Assembly: GCA_030446805.1 (NCBI GenBank)
Contig: JAUJMO010000001.1
Coordinates: forward strand, 110,298-174,297
Source: Caulobacteraceae bacterium
GTDB taxonomy: Bacteria > Pseudomonadota > Alphaproteobacteria > Caulobacterales > Caulobacteraceae
Direction: 5' to 3'
DNA: 64,000 nucleotides
The notes beneath the pieces are model-generated. The model worked only from the letters and a program-made list of their open reading frames with translations, was not told the origin of the DNA and did no database searches. How positions within the stretch are numbered: the stretch's first letter is position 1; each line of letters begins with the position of its first letter. The position numbers and the translations under genes are program-made. Shown piece by piece: positions 18,413 to 27,487 of this stretch.

Positions 18413-19702
18413 TCACAGCCCGAAAGGGAAGGTGTCGGCCAGCCCCTGTTCGGTGTCGCCCTCCAAGGGTTGAACGGCTTGCGTTTCGTCGAACCAGACC
18501 CAGGCGTCGAACTGGCGCGACAGGCGGGCGTCGCTGTAGTGGCTCCAGCGTTCCGTGTCCGGGCGGTAGATGACGCCGATGAAGCGCTCCAGCCGGGGGT
18601 GGGCCAGGCCTTGAACCAGGTCGTCGGCGCGGCTGAAGTCGAGCAGGGCGGGGGACACGCCCGCCTCGTGGAAGAGCCGCTCCACGCTGTCGGGGCGTGA
18701 GGGGTTTACCCGCTTCACCTCCATCTCCCCGCCCCAGTCGCTGGCGGCGGCGACGGTGCCCGTGTGGGTGCCGAAGCCGATCAAGGCGGTCGCCTGGCCG
18801 TAGCGCTCGCGACAGAGCTGGCCCAGGTTCAACTCGCCGCGGCTCCAGCCCATGTCGGTTTCGCGGGCGTCGCCGATGTGGGAGTTGTGGGCCCAAACCA
18901 CCGCCTTGGATTGTGGGCCGCGGGTGCGGAGCAACTGATCCAGGGTGTCGGCCATGTGGGTGTCGCGCAGGTTCCAGCTGTCCTCGTCGCCGTAGTACAT
19001 GACCCGGTAATAGCGCTCGGCCGAGGCGATCAGGCGGGCGTTGGCGGACGCGTCCAGCAGGTCGTCGTCATGGCCGTCCGCCCGCTGGCGGCGGAGCAGG
19101 TCCTGGCACATCTGCACCACGGCCTGCTCGCAGCCGCTGTAACCCTCGCTGAGCGCTCGACGGCCGTAGCGCGCCGGCTCAGCGGCCCATGGCGTCAGGC
19201 AGCCGTAGCGGACGCGGGCCTCGGCGGCGGCCTCGGGGTCCGTCTTGTCCAGATAGGCCAGGACCTCGGTGATCGAGGAGCCCAGGTTGTAGAGGTCCAG
19301 GCCGTGAAAGCCCGCGCGGCGCTCGGGCGGGAGCTCGGCGTTGTGGCCGCGCAGCCAGCCGACCAGGCCGGCGACCTCGGTGTTGCGCCACATCCAGGTC
19401 GGGAAGCGTTTGAAGGGCGGCTCGGTGTCGGCCGGGGCGGGGCGGCCGCGGACGTAGCGGTCGATCGCCGAGGCGTCCGGCCAGTCGGCCTCGACCGCCA
19501 CGATGTTGAAGCCATGCCGCTCGACCAGCCGGCGGGTGATGGCGGCGCGGGCGCGGTAGAACTCGGCCGTGCCGTGGCTGGCCTCGCCCAACAGCACCAC
19601 GCGTCGGTCGGCGAAACGGTCAAAGGCTTCGGCGAAGGTGGGGGAGTCGAGCGCGGGGAGGGGCTCGGCGGTGCGGGCGATGAGCGCGGCGAGGTCGTCC
19701 AT
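18413..19702 (-). CDS. Erythromycin esterase family protein
   Basis: A 429-residue protein whose N-terminal block VVLLGEASHGTAEFY carries the conserved Glu and His of the EreA/EreB-like fold, followed by NIVAVEADWPDA and WAHNSHIGDA with a second conserved His. Members hydrolyse macrolide lactones in a few cases, but most, including those of this longer Caulobacter-type form, have no known substrate. There is no signal peptide. Resistance should not be inferred from family membership alone. Confidence 0.88.
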   Translation of the reverse strand: MDDLAALIARTAEPLPALDSPTFAEAFDRFADRRVVLLGEASHGTAEFYRARAAITRRLVERHGFNIVAVEADWPDASAIDRYVRGRPAPADTEPPFKRFPTWMWRNTEVAGLVGWLRGHNAELPPERRAGFHGLDLYNLGSSITEVLAYLDKTDPEAAAEARVRYGCLTPWAAEPARYGRRALSEGYSGCEQAVVQMCQDLLRRQRADGHDDDLLDASANARLIASAERYYRVMYYGDEDSWNLRDTHMADTLDQLLRTRGPQSKAVVWAHNSHIGDARETDMGWSRGELNLGQLCRERYGQATALIGFGTHTGTVAAASDWGGEMEVKRVNPSRPDSVERLFHEAGVSPALLDFSRADDLVQGLAHPRLERFIGVIYRPDTERWSHYSDARLSRQFDAWVWFDETQAVQPLEGDTEQGLADTFPFGL

Positions 19703-19826
19703 CCCGGGTCAACACGGGGCAGGTCCATGGGTTGCTTCGTCGGGGCCTCACCAATCCCGCGGGCGCCGGCGCCGCTACAGTGTTGCGCCGCTTCCCCCGG
19801 AAGGCCGGCAGGCCTAGATATCGCTC

Positions 19827-21266
19827 ATGGAACCCGCCCCCCCCGACACGGTCCCCACCCCTCCGCCCGTGCGCTCCGCCCTGGACCTCATCGGACACAC
19901 GCCCATGGTGGAGGTGACCCGGTTCGACACCGGTCCCTGCCGCCTGTTCCTGAAGCTGGAGGCGGCCAATCCGGGAGGCTCCATCAAGGACCGGATCGCC
20001 GTGTCCATGGTCGAGGCCGCCGAGGCCGAGGGCTGGCTCCAGCCCGGCGGGGTCATCGTGGAGGCCACCGCCGGCAACACCGGGCTGGCGCTGGCGCAGG
20101 TCGGCATCCTCAAGGGCTACAAGGTCCTGCTGGTCATCCCCGACAAGATGGCCAAGGAGAAGATCCAGCACCTTCGGGCCATGGGGGCCGATGTCCGGCT
20201 CACCCGTTCGGACGTGCCGCGGGGCCACCCCGACTATTACATGGACCTGGCCCAGACGCTGGCGCAGCAGATCCCGGGCGGGTTCTATGTCAATCAGTTC
20301 GGCAATCCGGCCAATCCGGCGGCGCATGTGAAGACCACCGGCCCGGAGATCTGGGAACAGATGGGCGGGCAGGTCGACGCCTTCGTGGCCGGCATCGGCT
20401 CGGGCGGCACCATCACCGGCGTAGGCGGCTACCTCAAGGCTCAGGACCCTGGGGTGACGGTGGTCCTGGCCGACCCGCACGGGTCGGTCCTGGCCGGCAT
20501 CGTCGAGACGGGCGAGCCCGGGCCCAAGGGCAGCTACACGGTTGAAGGCATCGGCCAGGACTTCGTGCCGGACAACGCCGACCTGAGCCTGGTGGACCGC
20601 GCCTATTCCATCCCGGACCGCGAGGCCATCGATACGGCGCGCGCCCTCCTGCAGAAAGAGGGCGTACTGGCGGGCTCGTCTTCGGGCACGCTGGTGGCCG
20701 CAGCGCTGCGCTGGTGCCGGGAGCAGACGGAGCCCAAGCGGGTCGTCACCCTGGTCTGCGACACGGGCGCCCGCTACCTGTCGAAGGTGTACAACGACAG
20801 CTGGCTGGCCGAGCAGGGACTGGCCGATCGGCCCATGCACGGCGATCTGTCGGACCTGATCACGCGCAAATACGTTGAAGGGGGCACGGTGACCGTGGGC
20901 CCGGACGACAGTCTGCTCACCGCCTACAACCGCATGCGCCAGGCCGACATCTCGCAACTGCCGGTGATGCAGGACGGCCGGCTGGTCGGCATCCTGGACG
21001 ACAGCGATATCGTCCATGTCCTGGATACCGACGAGATCAGCCGCGAAGAGCGTTTCGCCAAACCGGTGCGCAGCGCCATGGCAAGCGAGCTTGACACCTT
21101 GCAGGTGAGCGAGACGCTGGACGACCTGATCCCCATCTTCGACCGCGACCGGGTGGCCATCGTGCTGGACGGCGAGGACTTCGTGGGCCTGATCACCCGC
21201 GTGGACCTGATCAACTATCTTCGTCTGCACCCGGAGGGTTCGAACTCCCGGCTGGCGGCGGCCTGA
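19827..21266 (+). CDS. cbs: Cystathionine beta-synthase (PLP, with C-terminal CBS pair)
   Basis: A 479-residue fold-type II PLP enzyme that condenses serine (or O-acetylserine) with homocysteine to give cystathionine. The PLP lysine is K54 in NPGGSIKDR; the phosphate/amino-acid loop is ATAGNTG and the glycine-rich loop is GIGSGGTITG. The C-terminal 120 residues form two CBS motifs (VGPDDSLLTAYNRM, LPVMQDGRLVGILDDSDI and a second copy), a regulatory pair as in longer CBS enzymes. It is the first gene of an operon with a gamma-lyase type enzyme 10 bp downstream, together forming reverse transsulfuration. Confidence 0.92.
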   Translation: MEPAPPDTVPTPPPVRSALDLIGHTPMVEVTRFDTGPCRLFLKLEAANPGGSIKDRIAVSMVEAAEAEGWLQPGGVIVEATAGNTGLALAQVGILKGYKVLLVIPDKMAKEKIQHLRAMGADVRLTRSDVPRGHPDYYMDLAQTLAQQIPGGFYVNQFGNPANPAAHVKTTGPEIWEQMGGQVDAFVAGIGSGGTITGVGGYLKAQDPGVTVVLADPHGSVLAGIVETGEPGPKGSYTVEGIGQDFVPDNADLSLVDRAYSIPDREAIDTARALLQKEGVLAGSSSGTLVAAALRWCREQTEPKRVVTLVCDTGARYLSKVYNDSWLAEQGLADRPMHGDLSDLITRKYVEGGTVTVGPDDSLLTAYNRMRQADISQLPVMQDGRLVGILDDSDIVHVLDTDEISREERFAKPVRSAMASELDTLQVSETLDDLIPIFDRDRVAIVLDGEDFVGLITRVDLINYLRLHPEGSNSRLAAA

Positions 21267-21276
21267 GCATTCAACC

Positions 21277-22452
21277 ATGACCGACAACAGCCGGCCCAAT
21301 CGCCTGGGCTTCTCCACCCGCGCCATCCATGCCGGGCAGCACCCCGATCCCACCACCGGGGCGGTGATGACGCCCATCTACGCCACCTCGACCTACGCCC
21401 AGGAAAGCCCGGGCGTGCACAAGGGCTTCGTCTATGCGCGGGGGCACAATCCCACGCGCTTCGCCTTTGAGCAGTGCGTGGCGGACCTGGAGAGCGGGGG
21501 GGCGGGGTTCGCCTTCGCCTCCGGCATGGCGGCGGCCTCCACGGTGCTGGAGTTGCTCGGGCCCGGCGACCACGTGCTGGCCATGGACGACCTTTACGGC
21601 GGGACCTACCGCCTGTTCGAGCGGGTGCGGCGTCGCTCGGCCGGCCTCGACTTCTCCTATGTCGACCTGACCGATCCGGCGGCGGTGGAAGCCGCGATCC
21701 GGCCCAACACGCGCATGATCTGGGTGGAGAGCCCCACCAATCCCATGCTGAAGCTGGTGGATCTCGAGGCCGTGGCCGCCATCGGCCGGCGGCGCGGGAT
21801 CATCACGGTGGCGGACAACACCTTCGCCTCGCCATGGGTGCAGCGGCCCCTGGAGCTGGGCTTCGACCTAGTGCTGCACTCCGTGACCAAATACCTGAAC
21901 GGGCACTCCGACATGATCGGCGGCGTGTTGGTGGTGGGCGAGACCCGCGGCGACCTGGCCGACCAGCTCAAGTTCCTGCAGAACTCCGTAGGCGGAATAG
22001 CGTCGCCCTTCGACAGCTTTCTAGCCCTCCGTGGACTGAAGACCCTCGCCCTGCGCATGGAGCGGCATTGCGCCAACGGCCTGAAGCTGGCGCAGTGGCT
22101 GGAGGCGCGCAGCGACGTGGCGCGCGTGATCTATCCGGGGCTGGCCAGCCACCCGCAACATGAGCTCGCCCGCAGGCAGATGCGCGGCTTCGGCGGGATG
22201 ATCACGGCGGTGCTGGACCGGGACCTGGAGGGGACCCGGCGCGTGCTGGAACGGTGCCGCATCTTCACCCTGGCCGAGAGCCTGGGCGGGGTGGAGAGCC
22301 TGATCGAGCACCCCGCCATCATGACCCACGCCTCCATCCCGCCCGAACAGCGCGCAGCGCTGGGCATCGGCGACGGCCTGATCCGCCTGTCCGTCGGCGT
22401 GGAGGATGCGGGGGATCTGATCGCGGATCTGGAACAGGCGTTGGGGGCGTGA
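21277..22452 (+). CDS. Cystathionine gamma-lyase/synthase family PLP enzyme
   Basis: A 391-residue Cys/Met-metabolism PLP enzyme. The start GFSTRAIHAGQHPDPTTGAV is the family hallmark, and the PLP lysine is K205 in HSVTKYLNGHSD. With cystathionine beta-synthase immediately upstream it most likely acts as cystathionine gamma-lyase, cleaving cystathionine to cysteine, ammonia and 2-oxobutyrate. Cystathionine gamma-synthase cannot be excluded by sequence alone. Its stop overlaps the start of the cupin gene by one base (TGATG). Confidence 0.92.
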   Translation: MTDNSRPNRLGFSTRAIHAGQHPDPTTGAVMTPIYATSTYAQESPGVHKGFVYARGHNPTRFAFEQCVADLESGGAGFAFASGMAAASTVLELLGPGDHVLAMDDLYGGTYRLFERVRRRSAGLDFSYVDLTDPAAVEAAIRPNTRMIWVESPTNPMLKLVDLEAVAAIGRRRGIITVADNTFASPWVQRPLELGFDLVLHSVTKYLNGHSDMIGGVLVVGETRGDLADQLKFLQNSVGGIASPFDSFLALRGLKTLALRMERHCANGLKLAQWLEARSDVARVIYPGLASHPQHELARRQMRGFGGMITAVLDRDLEGTRRVLERCRIFTLAESLGGVESLIEHPAIMTHASIPPEQRAALGIGDGLIRLSVGVEDAGDLIADLEQALGA

Positions 22453-23126
22453 TGTCCGACCTATCTCAAGTCAATGCTGATTTCAGCCAGCGCGTGGTGA
22501 TCGACACGGCGGCCGAGGCCTGGATCCCTTCGCCCCAGCCCGGCGTCGAACGGCGCCTGCTGGACAGGCTGGGCGGCGAGGTCGCCCGCGCGACCAGTCT
22601 GGTGCGCTACGCTCCCGGATCCAGCTTCTCCGACCACGTCCATGGAGGCGGCGAGGAGCTTCTGGTGCTGGAAGGCGTCTTCTCCGACGAGCGCGGCGAC
22701 TATCCGGCGGGAACCTATGTGCGCAACCCGCCGGGCTCCAAGCATCAGCCCTTCAGCCGCGGCGGCTGCACCCTGTTCGTCAAGCTGCACCAGTTCGCCA
22801 AGAGCGACCTCCAGCGCGTGGTGATCGACACCACCACCGCGAACTGGTCCGTGGCCTCGGAGGCGGGGCTGTCGCGTGTGGTCCTGCATCAGCACCGGAA
22901 CGAAAAGGTCGCCCTGGTCCGGTTCGCACCCGGCGCCCGTCTGCCCGAGGATCCCCATCCGGGCGGGGAGGAGGTCCTGGTGCTGGAAGGCGTGCTGTCG
23001 GACGAGGCCGGGGATTACCCGGCGGGAACCTGGGTTAGAGAGCCCGCGGGAAGCGCGCACGCGCCCTTCAGCCGGGAAGGCTGCGTGATCTACGTCAAGG
23101 AAGGCCACCTGCCGCCTCCGGTCTGA
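22452..23126 (+). CDS. Double cupin protein, ChrR-like
   Basis: The 224-residue protein has two tandem cupins with near-identical cores: HVHGGGEELLVLEGVFSDE then GDYPAGTYVRNPPGSKH, and HPGGEEVLVLEGVLSDE then GDYPAGTWVREPAGSAH. These His/Glu sets are the metal-binding motifs of the ChrR cupin domain. No zinc-binding anti-sigma N-terminus is present, so it is probably not an anti-sigma factor. Its coupling to transsulfuration genes hints at sulfur or thiol handling, for example a cupin dioxygenase, but that is inference. Confidence 0.82.
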   Translation: MSDLSQVNADFSQRVVIDTAAEAWIPSPQPGVERRLLDRLGGEVARATSLVRYAPGSSFSDHVHGGGEELLVLEGVFSDERGDYPAGTYVRNPPGSKHQPFSRGGCTLFVKLHQFAKSDLQRVVIDTTTANWSVASEAGLSRVVLHQHRNEKVALVRFAPGARLPEDPHPGGEEVLVLEGVLSDEAGDYPAGTWVREPAGSAHAPFSREGCVIYVKEGHLPPPV

Positions 23127-23133
23127 AGCGGGG

Positions 23134-23844
23134 CTAGAACTCGACCTCGAAGGCGGCCACCAGCCGATCCTGGTGGTTGGGGCCCACCTGGCTTTGATCG
23201 GTGGCGTGGTAGCGAGCCTCCAGCTCCACACGATCGGAGAGGTCGAACACCAAGCCCGCGTTCCAGGCGGTGTAATCCACCGAGCCCTCCTGCTCCCGCC
23301 GACCAAGGCCCGCCACCGCCGCCAGCCGGGGGCGCAGGCGCCAGGCTCCGTCCAGGGCCAGGTAGGTGTTGCGCCCCGTGTTCCCGAAGCCGTCCGGCTG
23401 ATGCTGCAGGGTCACGCCCGTGGTGAGCGGGCCCGTTTCGCGCGACGCCCCCGCCGTGAGCTGCCAGACGACGTCGTTGCCGCTCGTCTCCGATCCCGGA
23501 TAGACCTCGTGGGTGGAGTTGAAGCTCCATCTCAATCCGAGCGCCTGAGGCCGCCAGCCGACGGACAGGTTGAGCTGGACGTCCGACCCGGCGCTGTTGC
23601 GGATGCTGTTGGCGGAGACCCCGAGGAAGCCGCCGGACGGGAGCTCCTGTTCCAGGCGCACGGCCCCGCCAGGCCGACCGCCGGTCTTGCTGACGCCCTT
23701 GGAGCGGTAGTCCGTCCCGGCGGTCAGGCTCAACTGCGGCCCCCGGAACCGGCTCGGGCCCGCATCATCCGTCGTTTGTGCGCTGGCCTCGCAGGCCAGC
23801 CCCCCCGCCAGCGCGAGAAGGGAGAGGAGCAGGGTGGGCTTCAT
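23134..23844 (-). CDS. TIGR02001-like outer-membrane beta-barrel protein
   Basis: A 236-residue protein with a signal peptide ([15 protein letters not shown], cleavage after SAQ). The mature part alternates hydrophobic and polar residues and ends VAAFEVEF with a C-terminal aromatic, typical of outer-membrane barrels. The LTAGTDYRSKGVS block near the N-terminus resembles the TIGR02001 family of small channels. The start at 23844 is chosen for the signal peptide. Its ATG overlaps the upstream DJ-1 gene stop by 4 bp. The transported substrate is unknown. Confidence 0.75.
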   Translation of the reverse strand: MKPTLLLSLLALAGGLACEASAQTTDDAGPSRFRGPQLSLTAGTDYRSKGVSKTGGRPGGAVRLEQELPSGGFLGVSANSIRNSAGSDVQLNLSVGWRPQALGLRWSFNSTHEVYPGSETSGNDVVWQLTAGASRETGPLTTGVTLQHQPDGFGNTGRNTYLALDGAWRLRPRLAAVAGLGRREQEGSVDYTAWNAGLVFDLSDRVELEARYHATDQSQVGPNHQDRLVAAFEVEF

Positions 23845-24536
23845 GGTCGGCTCTCGAGCACGGCTGCAGCGCGGGCGACGGCTTCTGCGCGGCCGGGGCT
23901 GAGCGTGCCGCGAACGAGCGCCACCAGCGCCGGGTCCGCCCGCTCGGGAGAGCCCGAGTCGAACGGGGGGTGAGGATCGTATTCTATGCCCAGCTGGATC
24001 GCGCGTGCGACCTTCTCGCCCGCGACCTCGGCCGCCATGCGAAGCCCGAAGTCTATGCCCGAGGTCACGCCGCCGCCTGTGATCAGGTTTCCGTCCACAA
24101 CCACCCGCTCGCCGACAGGAATGGCCCCAAAGGCGGGCAGCAGGTCCCGAAAGGCCCAGTGCGTGGCCGCCCGTCGGCCCCGGAGCAGGCCGGCGGCGCC
24201 AAGAAGAAGCGAGCCCGTGCACACCGAAGTCAGGTAGCGCGCATCAAGGGCGATTCGGCGCACGAACTCCAGGATCAGGGGATCGTTCAGAAGCGCGTTC
24301 ACGCCCTGACCGCCCGGAATGCAGAGCAGATCTAGCCTCGGGCAGCCGTCGAGCGTGACGGTGGGCATAATCGTCAGGCCCTTCTCCGACCGCACGCCCT
24401 CCAGGGTCTTCCAAACGAGGTGGGTGCGAGCGCCGGGCAGGCGGGACAGCACCTCATAGGGCCCGGTAAGGTCCAACTGCGTGAGGTCGGGAAACAGCAG
24501 AAAGCCCAGATCGAAGGCTTCGGGCGCGGTCGCCAT
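23841..24536 (-). CDS. DJ-1/PfpI family protein (isonitrile hydratase-like)
   Basis: A 231-residue protein of the class I glutamine-amidotransferase-like superfamily. The reactive nucleophile-elbow cysteine is in [17 protein letters not shown], and the conserved acidic residue in the first domain is probably in [19 protein letters not shown] and THWAF are typical of the isonitrile-hydratase/AraC-N-terminal branch; there is no AraC DNA-binding domain. The cytosolic enzyme's substrate is unknown. Confidence 0.88.
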   Translation of the reverse strand: MATAPEAFDLGFLLFPDLTQLDLTGPYEVLSRLPGARTHLVWKTLEGVRSEKGLTIMPTVTLDGCPRLDLLCIPGGQGVNALLNDPLILEFVRRIALDARYLTSVCTGSLLLGAAGLLRGRRAATHWAFRDLLPAFGAIPVGERVVVDGNLITGGGVTSGIDFGLRMAAEVAGEKVARAIQLGIEYDPHPPFDSGSPERADPALVALVRGTLSPGRAEAVARAAAVLESRP

Positions 24537-24585
24537 GAGAGGCTCTCCGGTTGCGGGGGCGGCGGGGCGAAGCTACCTGCCCGCG

Positions 24586-25041
24586 ATGGACACGACCACC
24601 CTGACCCAACTCGGGCGCGACGCGCGCCCGGCCGAGCGGCCCGAGGACGCCGTGCTGGAGCGCGTGCCCAATCCGCATCCGCGAGCGCTGTACCTCGCCC
24701 GGTTCACGGCGCCGGAGTTCACCTCGCTCTGCCCCGTCACCGGCCAGCCGGATTTCGCGCATCTGGTGATCGATTACGCGCCGGGCGACTGGCTGATCGA
24801 GTCCAAGTCGCTGAAGCTTTACCTGACCAGCTTCCGCAACCATGGGGCCTTTCACGAAGGCTGCACGCTGGATATCGGCCGGAGGGTCGCCGAAACGGCC
24901 CAGCCGCGCTGGCTGCGGATCGGCGGCTACTGGTATCCACGGGGCGGCATCCCGATCGACGTCTTCTGGCAGACGGGCGCGCCGCCCGAGGGACTGTGGT
25001 TGCCCGATCCGGGCGTGCCGCCCTATCGCGGGCGGGGCTGA
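24586..25041 (+). CDS. queF: NADPH-dependent 7-cyano-7-deazaguanine reductase
   Basis: A 151-residue, short-form (YkvM-type) QueF that reduces preQ0 to preQ1 in queuosine synthesis. The catalytic cysteine C49 lies in [13 protein letters not shown], with D56 as the general acid. The QueF motif [15 protein letters not shown] follows. The start at 24586 gives the normal length. The last 19 bases overlap the convergent nitroreductase gene. The other queuosine genes are not nearby. Confidence 0.94.
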   Translation: MDTTTLTQLGRDARPAERPEDAVLERVPNPHPRALYLARFTAPEFTSLCPVTGQPDFAHLVIDYAPGDWLIESKSLKLYLTSFRNHGAFHEGCTLDIGRRVAETAQPRWLRIGGYWYPRGGIPIDVFWQTGAPPEGLWLPDPGVPPYRGRG

Positions 25042-25682
25042 TCCTCGGCGCGCCAAACCGTCACCAGCTGCTCCAGGTCCGGGCGGGGACGCTCCAGCGG
25101 GGTGGCCGCCGGCGCGCCGATATAGATGTGTCCGGTGATCCGCTCTCCAGGCGCGACGCCCAGGAGGGCGCGCGCGCCGGGGTCCTCGCTGTACCAGTCG
25201 GTGATCCAGTTGGCGCCATAGCCCAGGGCGTGCGCGGCCAGCAGGAGGTTCATGTTCACGGCGCCCGCGGAAAGGAACTGCTCCCATTCGGGGATCTTGG
25301 GGTGGGGCGCGGCGCGGGAGACGATCACAACGCAGAGCGGGGAAGGGCCCGCCTTGCCGAGGGCGGCGGAGGCCTTTTCCGAATCGGGACGGGTCTGGGC
25401 GATGGCGCCCAGGCGTGCGACCCAGGCGTCCTTGTCCTCGCCCGCCAGCAGGATGAAGCGCCAGGGCGCCAGCTTGCCGTGGTCAGGGACCCGCGAGGCC
25501 AGCCGCAGCATGAGCTCGATCTCCTGGCTGGACGGGCCGGGGGGGCCAAGCACGGAAGCCGAGGCCGAACGGCGACGCGCCAGCAGCGAAACCGTTTCCG
25601 GCGAGGGCTGGATCGGCAGCGGCTCGCCGAATCCGGGTGGAGGCGGGGCCAGGCTTGCGCCGGACGGGTCGTTCGGGGACAT
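25023..25682 (-). CDS. Nitroreductase family protein (YdjA-like)
   Basis: A 219-residue FMN-dependent nitroreductase. The motif RRSAS near the N-terminus contacts FMN phosphate, and [17 protein letters not shown] and [13 protein letters not shown] are characteristic of the small YdjA branch. A 25-residue proline-rich N-terminal extension precedes the core. It would reduce nitro or quinone compounds with NAD(P)H. Its start is 20 bp from the divergent Nudix gene start, so the two promoters must overlap or lie within genes. Confidence 0.9.
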   Translation of the reverse strand: MSPNDPSGASLAPPPPGFGEPLPIQPSPETVSLLARRRSASASVLGPPGPSSQEIELMLRLASRVPDHGKLAPWRFILLAGEDKDAWVARLGAIAQTRPDSEKASAALGKAGPSPLCVVIVSRAAPHPKIPEWEQFLSAGAVNMNLLLAAHALGYGANWITDWYSEDPGARALLGVAPGERITGHIYIGAPAATPLERPRPDLEQLVTVWRAEDQPRPR

Positions 25683-25702
25683 GGCCCCATGAAGGAGCCT
25701 CC

Positions 25703-26341
25703 ATGCCTGAAAGCAAGCCCGCCCAGAAGCCGGACTGGCTGATCCCGCACGGCCGCGCCTGGGAGATCACGGCTTCCAGGCCCATCTACGACAATCCCTG
25801 GATCGGCCTGACGGAGCACGAGGCGATCGCGCCGTCGGGACAGTTCACGCCGCGCTACGGCGTGGTGCGGTTCAAGAACCTGGCCGTGGCTGTCCTGCCC
25901 CTGCACGAGGACGGCGCGGTTACGCTGGTGGGCCAGAACCGTCTCCCGCACGGCGACCATATCTGGGAGATCCCCGAAGGCGGCGCGCCGCTTGGCGAGG
26001 ATCCGCTGGAGGCCGCCCGGCGCGAGCTTCGGGAAGAGACAGGGCTGCTGGCCCGCGACTGGCGGTGCGTCCTGCCGAAGCTGCAGCTGTCGAACTCCAC
26101 CACGGACGAGCGGGGTATCGGCTTTCTGGCCATGAGCTTCGAACAAGGCGAGACGGAGCCGGACGCGACGGAGGACCTTGCGATCGCCCGCGTGCCTTTC
26201 CGGGAGGCGCTGGACGCCGCCCTGGCCGGCTGGATGCCCGACCTCTTGACCGTGGCGATGCTCCTGCGTGCGCACCACATGGCGGTGGAAGGCGCATTGG
26301 CGCCCGAGCTGGCCCGCCTCATGCTGGAGCGACCAGCCTAG
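25703..26341 (+). CDS. Nudix hydrolase (ADP-ribose pyrophosphatase-like)
   Basis: A 212-residue protein with the Nudix box GGAPLGEDPLEAARRELREE followed by TGL, whose glutamates bind magnesium for hydrolysis of nucleoside diphosphate derivatives. The N-terminal strand region (ITASRPIYDNPWI) and FKNLAVAVLPL resemble ADP-ribose or GDP-mannose pyrophosphatases. The start at 25703 is preceded by AAGGAG. cysE follows after 9 bp, so the two are probably co-transcribed. Confidence 0.88.
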   Translation: MPESKPAQKPDWLIPHGRAWEITASRPIYDNPWIGLTEHEAIAPSGQFTPRYGVVRFKNLAVAVLPLHEDGAVTLVGQNRLPHGDHIWEIPEGGAPLGEDPLEAARRELREETGLLARDWRCVLPKLQLSNSTTDERGIGFLAMSFEQGETEPDATEDLAIARVPFREALDAALAGWMPDLLTVAMLLRAHHMAVEGALAPELARLMLERPA

Positions 26342-26350
26342 GAGACCCGC

Positions 26351-27178
26351 ATGGCCCATCTCGAAGTCGTCCAGCCGTCCGGCCCGCCCCCGGTGTGGCC
26401 CGCCCTGCGCGCGGAAGCCGAACGCACCGCGAGCCAGGAGCCTGCGCTGGCGTCCCTGCTCTACGCCGCCATCCTGTCCCACGAGCTGCTGGTGGACGCC
26501 CTGGCCTTTCAGCTGGCGCGCAAGCTGGGCGATGGCGAGCTCAGCGCCATGTCCGTCCGCGACATCTGCTGGCAGGCCTTTTACGGCGACCCCGAGGCCA
26601 TGACGCGGGTCGAGGCCGATCTCCAGGCCGTGTTCGAGCGCGACCCGGCGTGCAAGGGCTACCTCCAGCCCTTTCTCTATTTCAAAGGCTTCCAAGCCTT
26701 GCAAACCCACCGCGTCGCGCACTGGCTGTGGAGCCAGGGGCGCGAAACGCTGGCCTTTCATCTCCAGAGCCGGATGTCCGAGCTGTTCCAGGTGGACATC
26801 CATCCGGCCGCCCGGGTCGGCTCCGGCGTCTTCCTGGATCATGGGACCGGCATCACCGTGGGCGAGACCGCGGTGATCGGCGACGACGTGTCCATCCTGC
26901 ATGCGGTGACCCTGGGCGGCACGGGCGCGCAACGGGGCGACCGCCATCCCAAGATCGGCCGCGGCGTGCTGCTGGGCGCCGGGGCCAAGGTGCTGGGCGC
27001 TATCGAGATCGGGGAAGGGGCCAAGATCGCCTCCGGCTCCGTCGTGCTGCGTCCGGTGCCTCCGCACTGCACGGCTGCGGGCGTGCCCGCGCGGCTGGTC
27101 GGCTGCCCGCCGGGCGCGGAGCCTTCGCGCACCATGGACCACACCCTGGCCGAAGTGGTCTATGATTACGTGATCTGA
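26351..27178 (+). CDS. cysE: Serine O-acetyltransferase
   Basis: A 275-residue enzyme making O-acetylserine for cysteine synthesis. The N-terminal helical domain (LRAEAERTASQEP, LASLLYAAIL) is followed by the left-handed beta-helix of hexapeptide repeats with VDIHPAARVGSGVFLDHGTG, GETAVIGDDVSILHAVTLGG and the catalytic His in LDHGTG. It ends in a short tail that in some family members binds cysteine synthase. It complements the transsulfuration genes at 19827-22452: both routes feed cysteine. Confidence 0.95.
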   Translation: MAHLEVVQPSGPPPVWPALRAEAERTASQEPALASLLYAAILSHELLVDALAFQLARKLGDGELSAMSVRDICWQAFYGDPEAMTRVEADLQAVFERDPACKGYLQPFLYFKGFQALQTHRVAHWLWSQGRETLAFHLQSRMSELFQVDIHPAARVGSGVFLDHGTGITVGETAVIGDDVSILHAVTLGGTGAQRGDRHPKIGRGVLLGAGAKVLGAIEIGEGAKIASGSVVLRPVPPHCTAAGVPARLVGCPPGAEPSRTMDHTLAEVVYDYVI

Positions 27179-27230
27179 ACCGGGCCGCCCTTCCGGGTGT
27201 TACCCCCGGCTCAAACGGAGGGATCAGCTC

Positions 27231-27440
27231 GTGGAGCAGAAAGACATCTCGCGGGTCGAGGCGCACCTAAAGCGCACCTTCGGCAACCCCGCCCTGACGC
27301 TGAAGCCCCGTCCGAAGCAGAAGGACAGCGCGGAACTTTATATCGGCGACGAGTTCCTGGGCGTGGTGTTCCAGGACGAGGACGACGACGGCAGCTTCAT
27401 GTTCGAAATGGCCATCCTGGCGGAGGACCTGGAGAGCTGA
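27231..27440 (+). CDS. DUF3126 family small protein
   Basis: A 69-residue protein starting at GTG 27231 with GGAGGGATC a few bases upstream. LKRTFGNPALTLKPRPK, SAELYIGDEFLGVVFQDEDD and FEMAILAEDLE match the alphaproteobacterial DUF3126 family, which has no known function. It follows cysE by about 50 bp, an arrangement consistent with one operon. Confidence 0.85.
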   Translation: MEQKDISRVEAHLKRTFGNPALTLKPRPKQKDSAELYIGDEFLGVVFQDEDDDGSFMFEMAILAEDLES

Positions 27441-27443
27441 GGA

Positions 27444-27487
27444 TTGCAGTTTCGACCGGTTTGGTCATAATGACCTGAATGACCAAA
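27444..27487 (+). promoter_or_regulatory. Promoter and operator of the toxin-antitoxin operon
   Basis: A -35-like TTGCAG (27444-27449), a 16-bp spacer and a -10-like CATAAT (27466-27471) lie just before the antitoxin ATG at 27479, which would make the mRNA leaderless or nearly so. The palindrome GGTCA-TAA-TGACC (27463-27475) covers the -10. A second inverted pair, TTTGGTCA (27460-27467) and TGACCAAA (27480-27487), spans the start codon. These half-sites are a likely operator for antitoxin autoregulation. Confidence 0.6.

Noticed and set aside
18413-19702. A macrolide-resistance gene
   Set aside because: Membership of the erythromycin-esterase family does not show macrolide hydrolysis, and this longer environmental form has no resistance-gene context.
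22452-23126. An anti-sigma factor of the ChrR type
   Set aside because: The N-terminal zinc-binding helical domain is missing and no sigma factor gene is adjacent.
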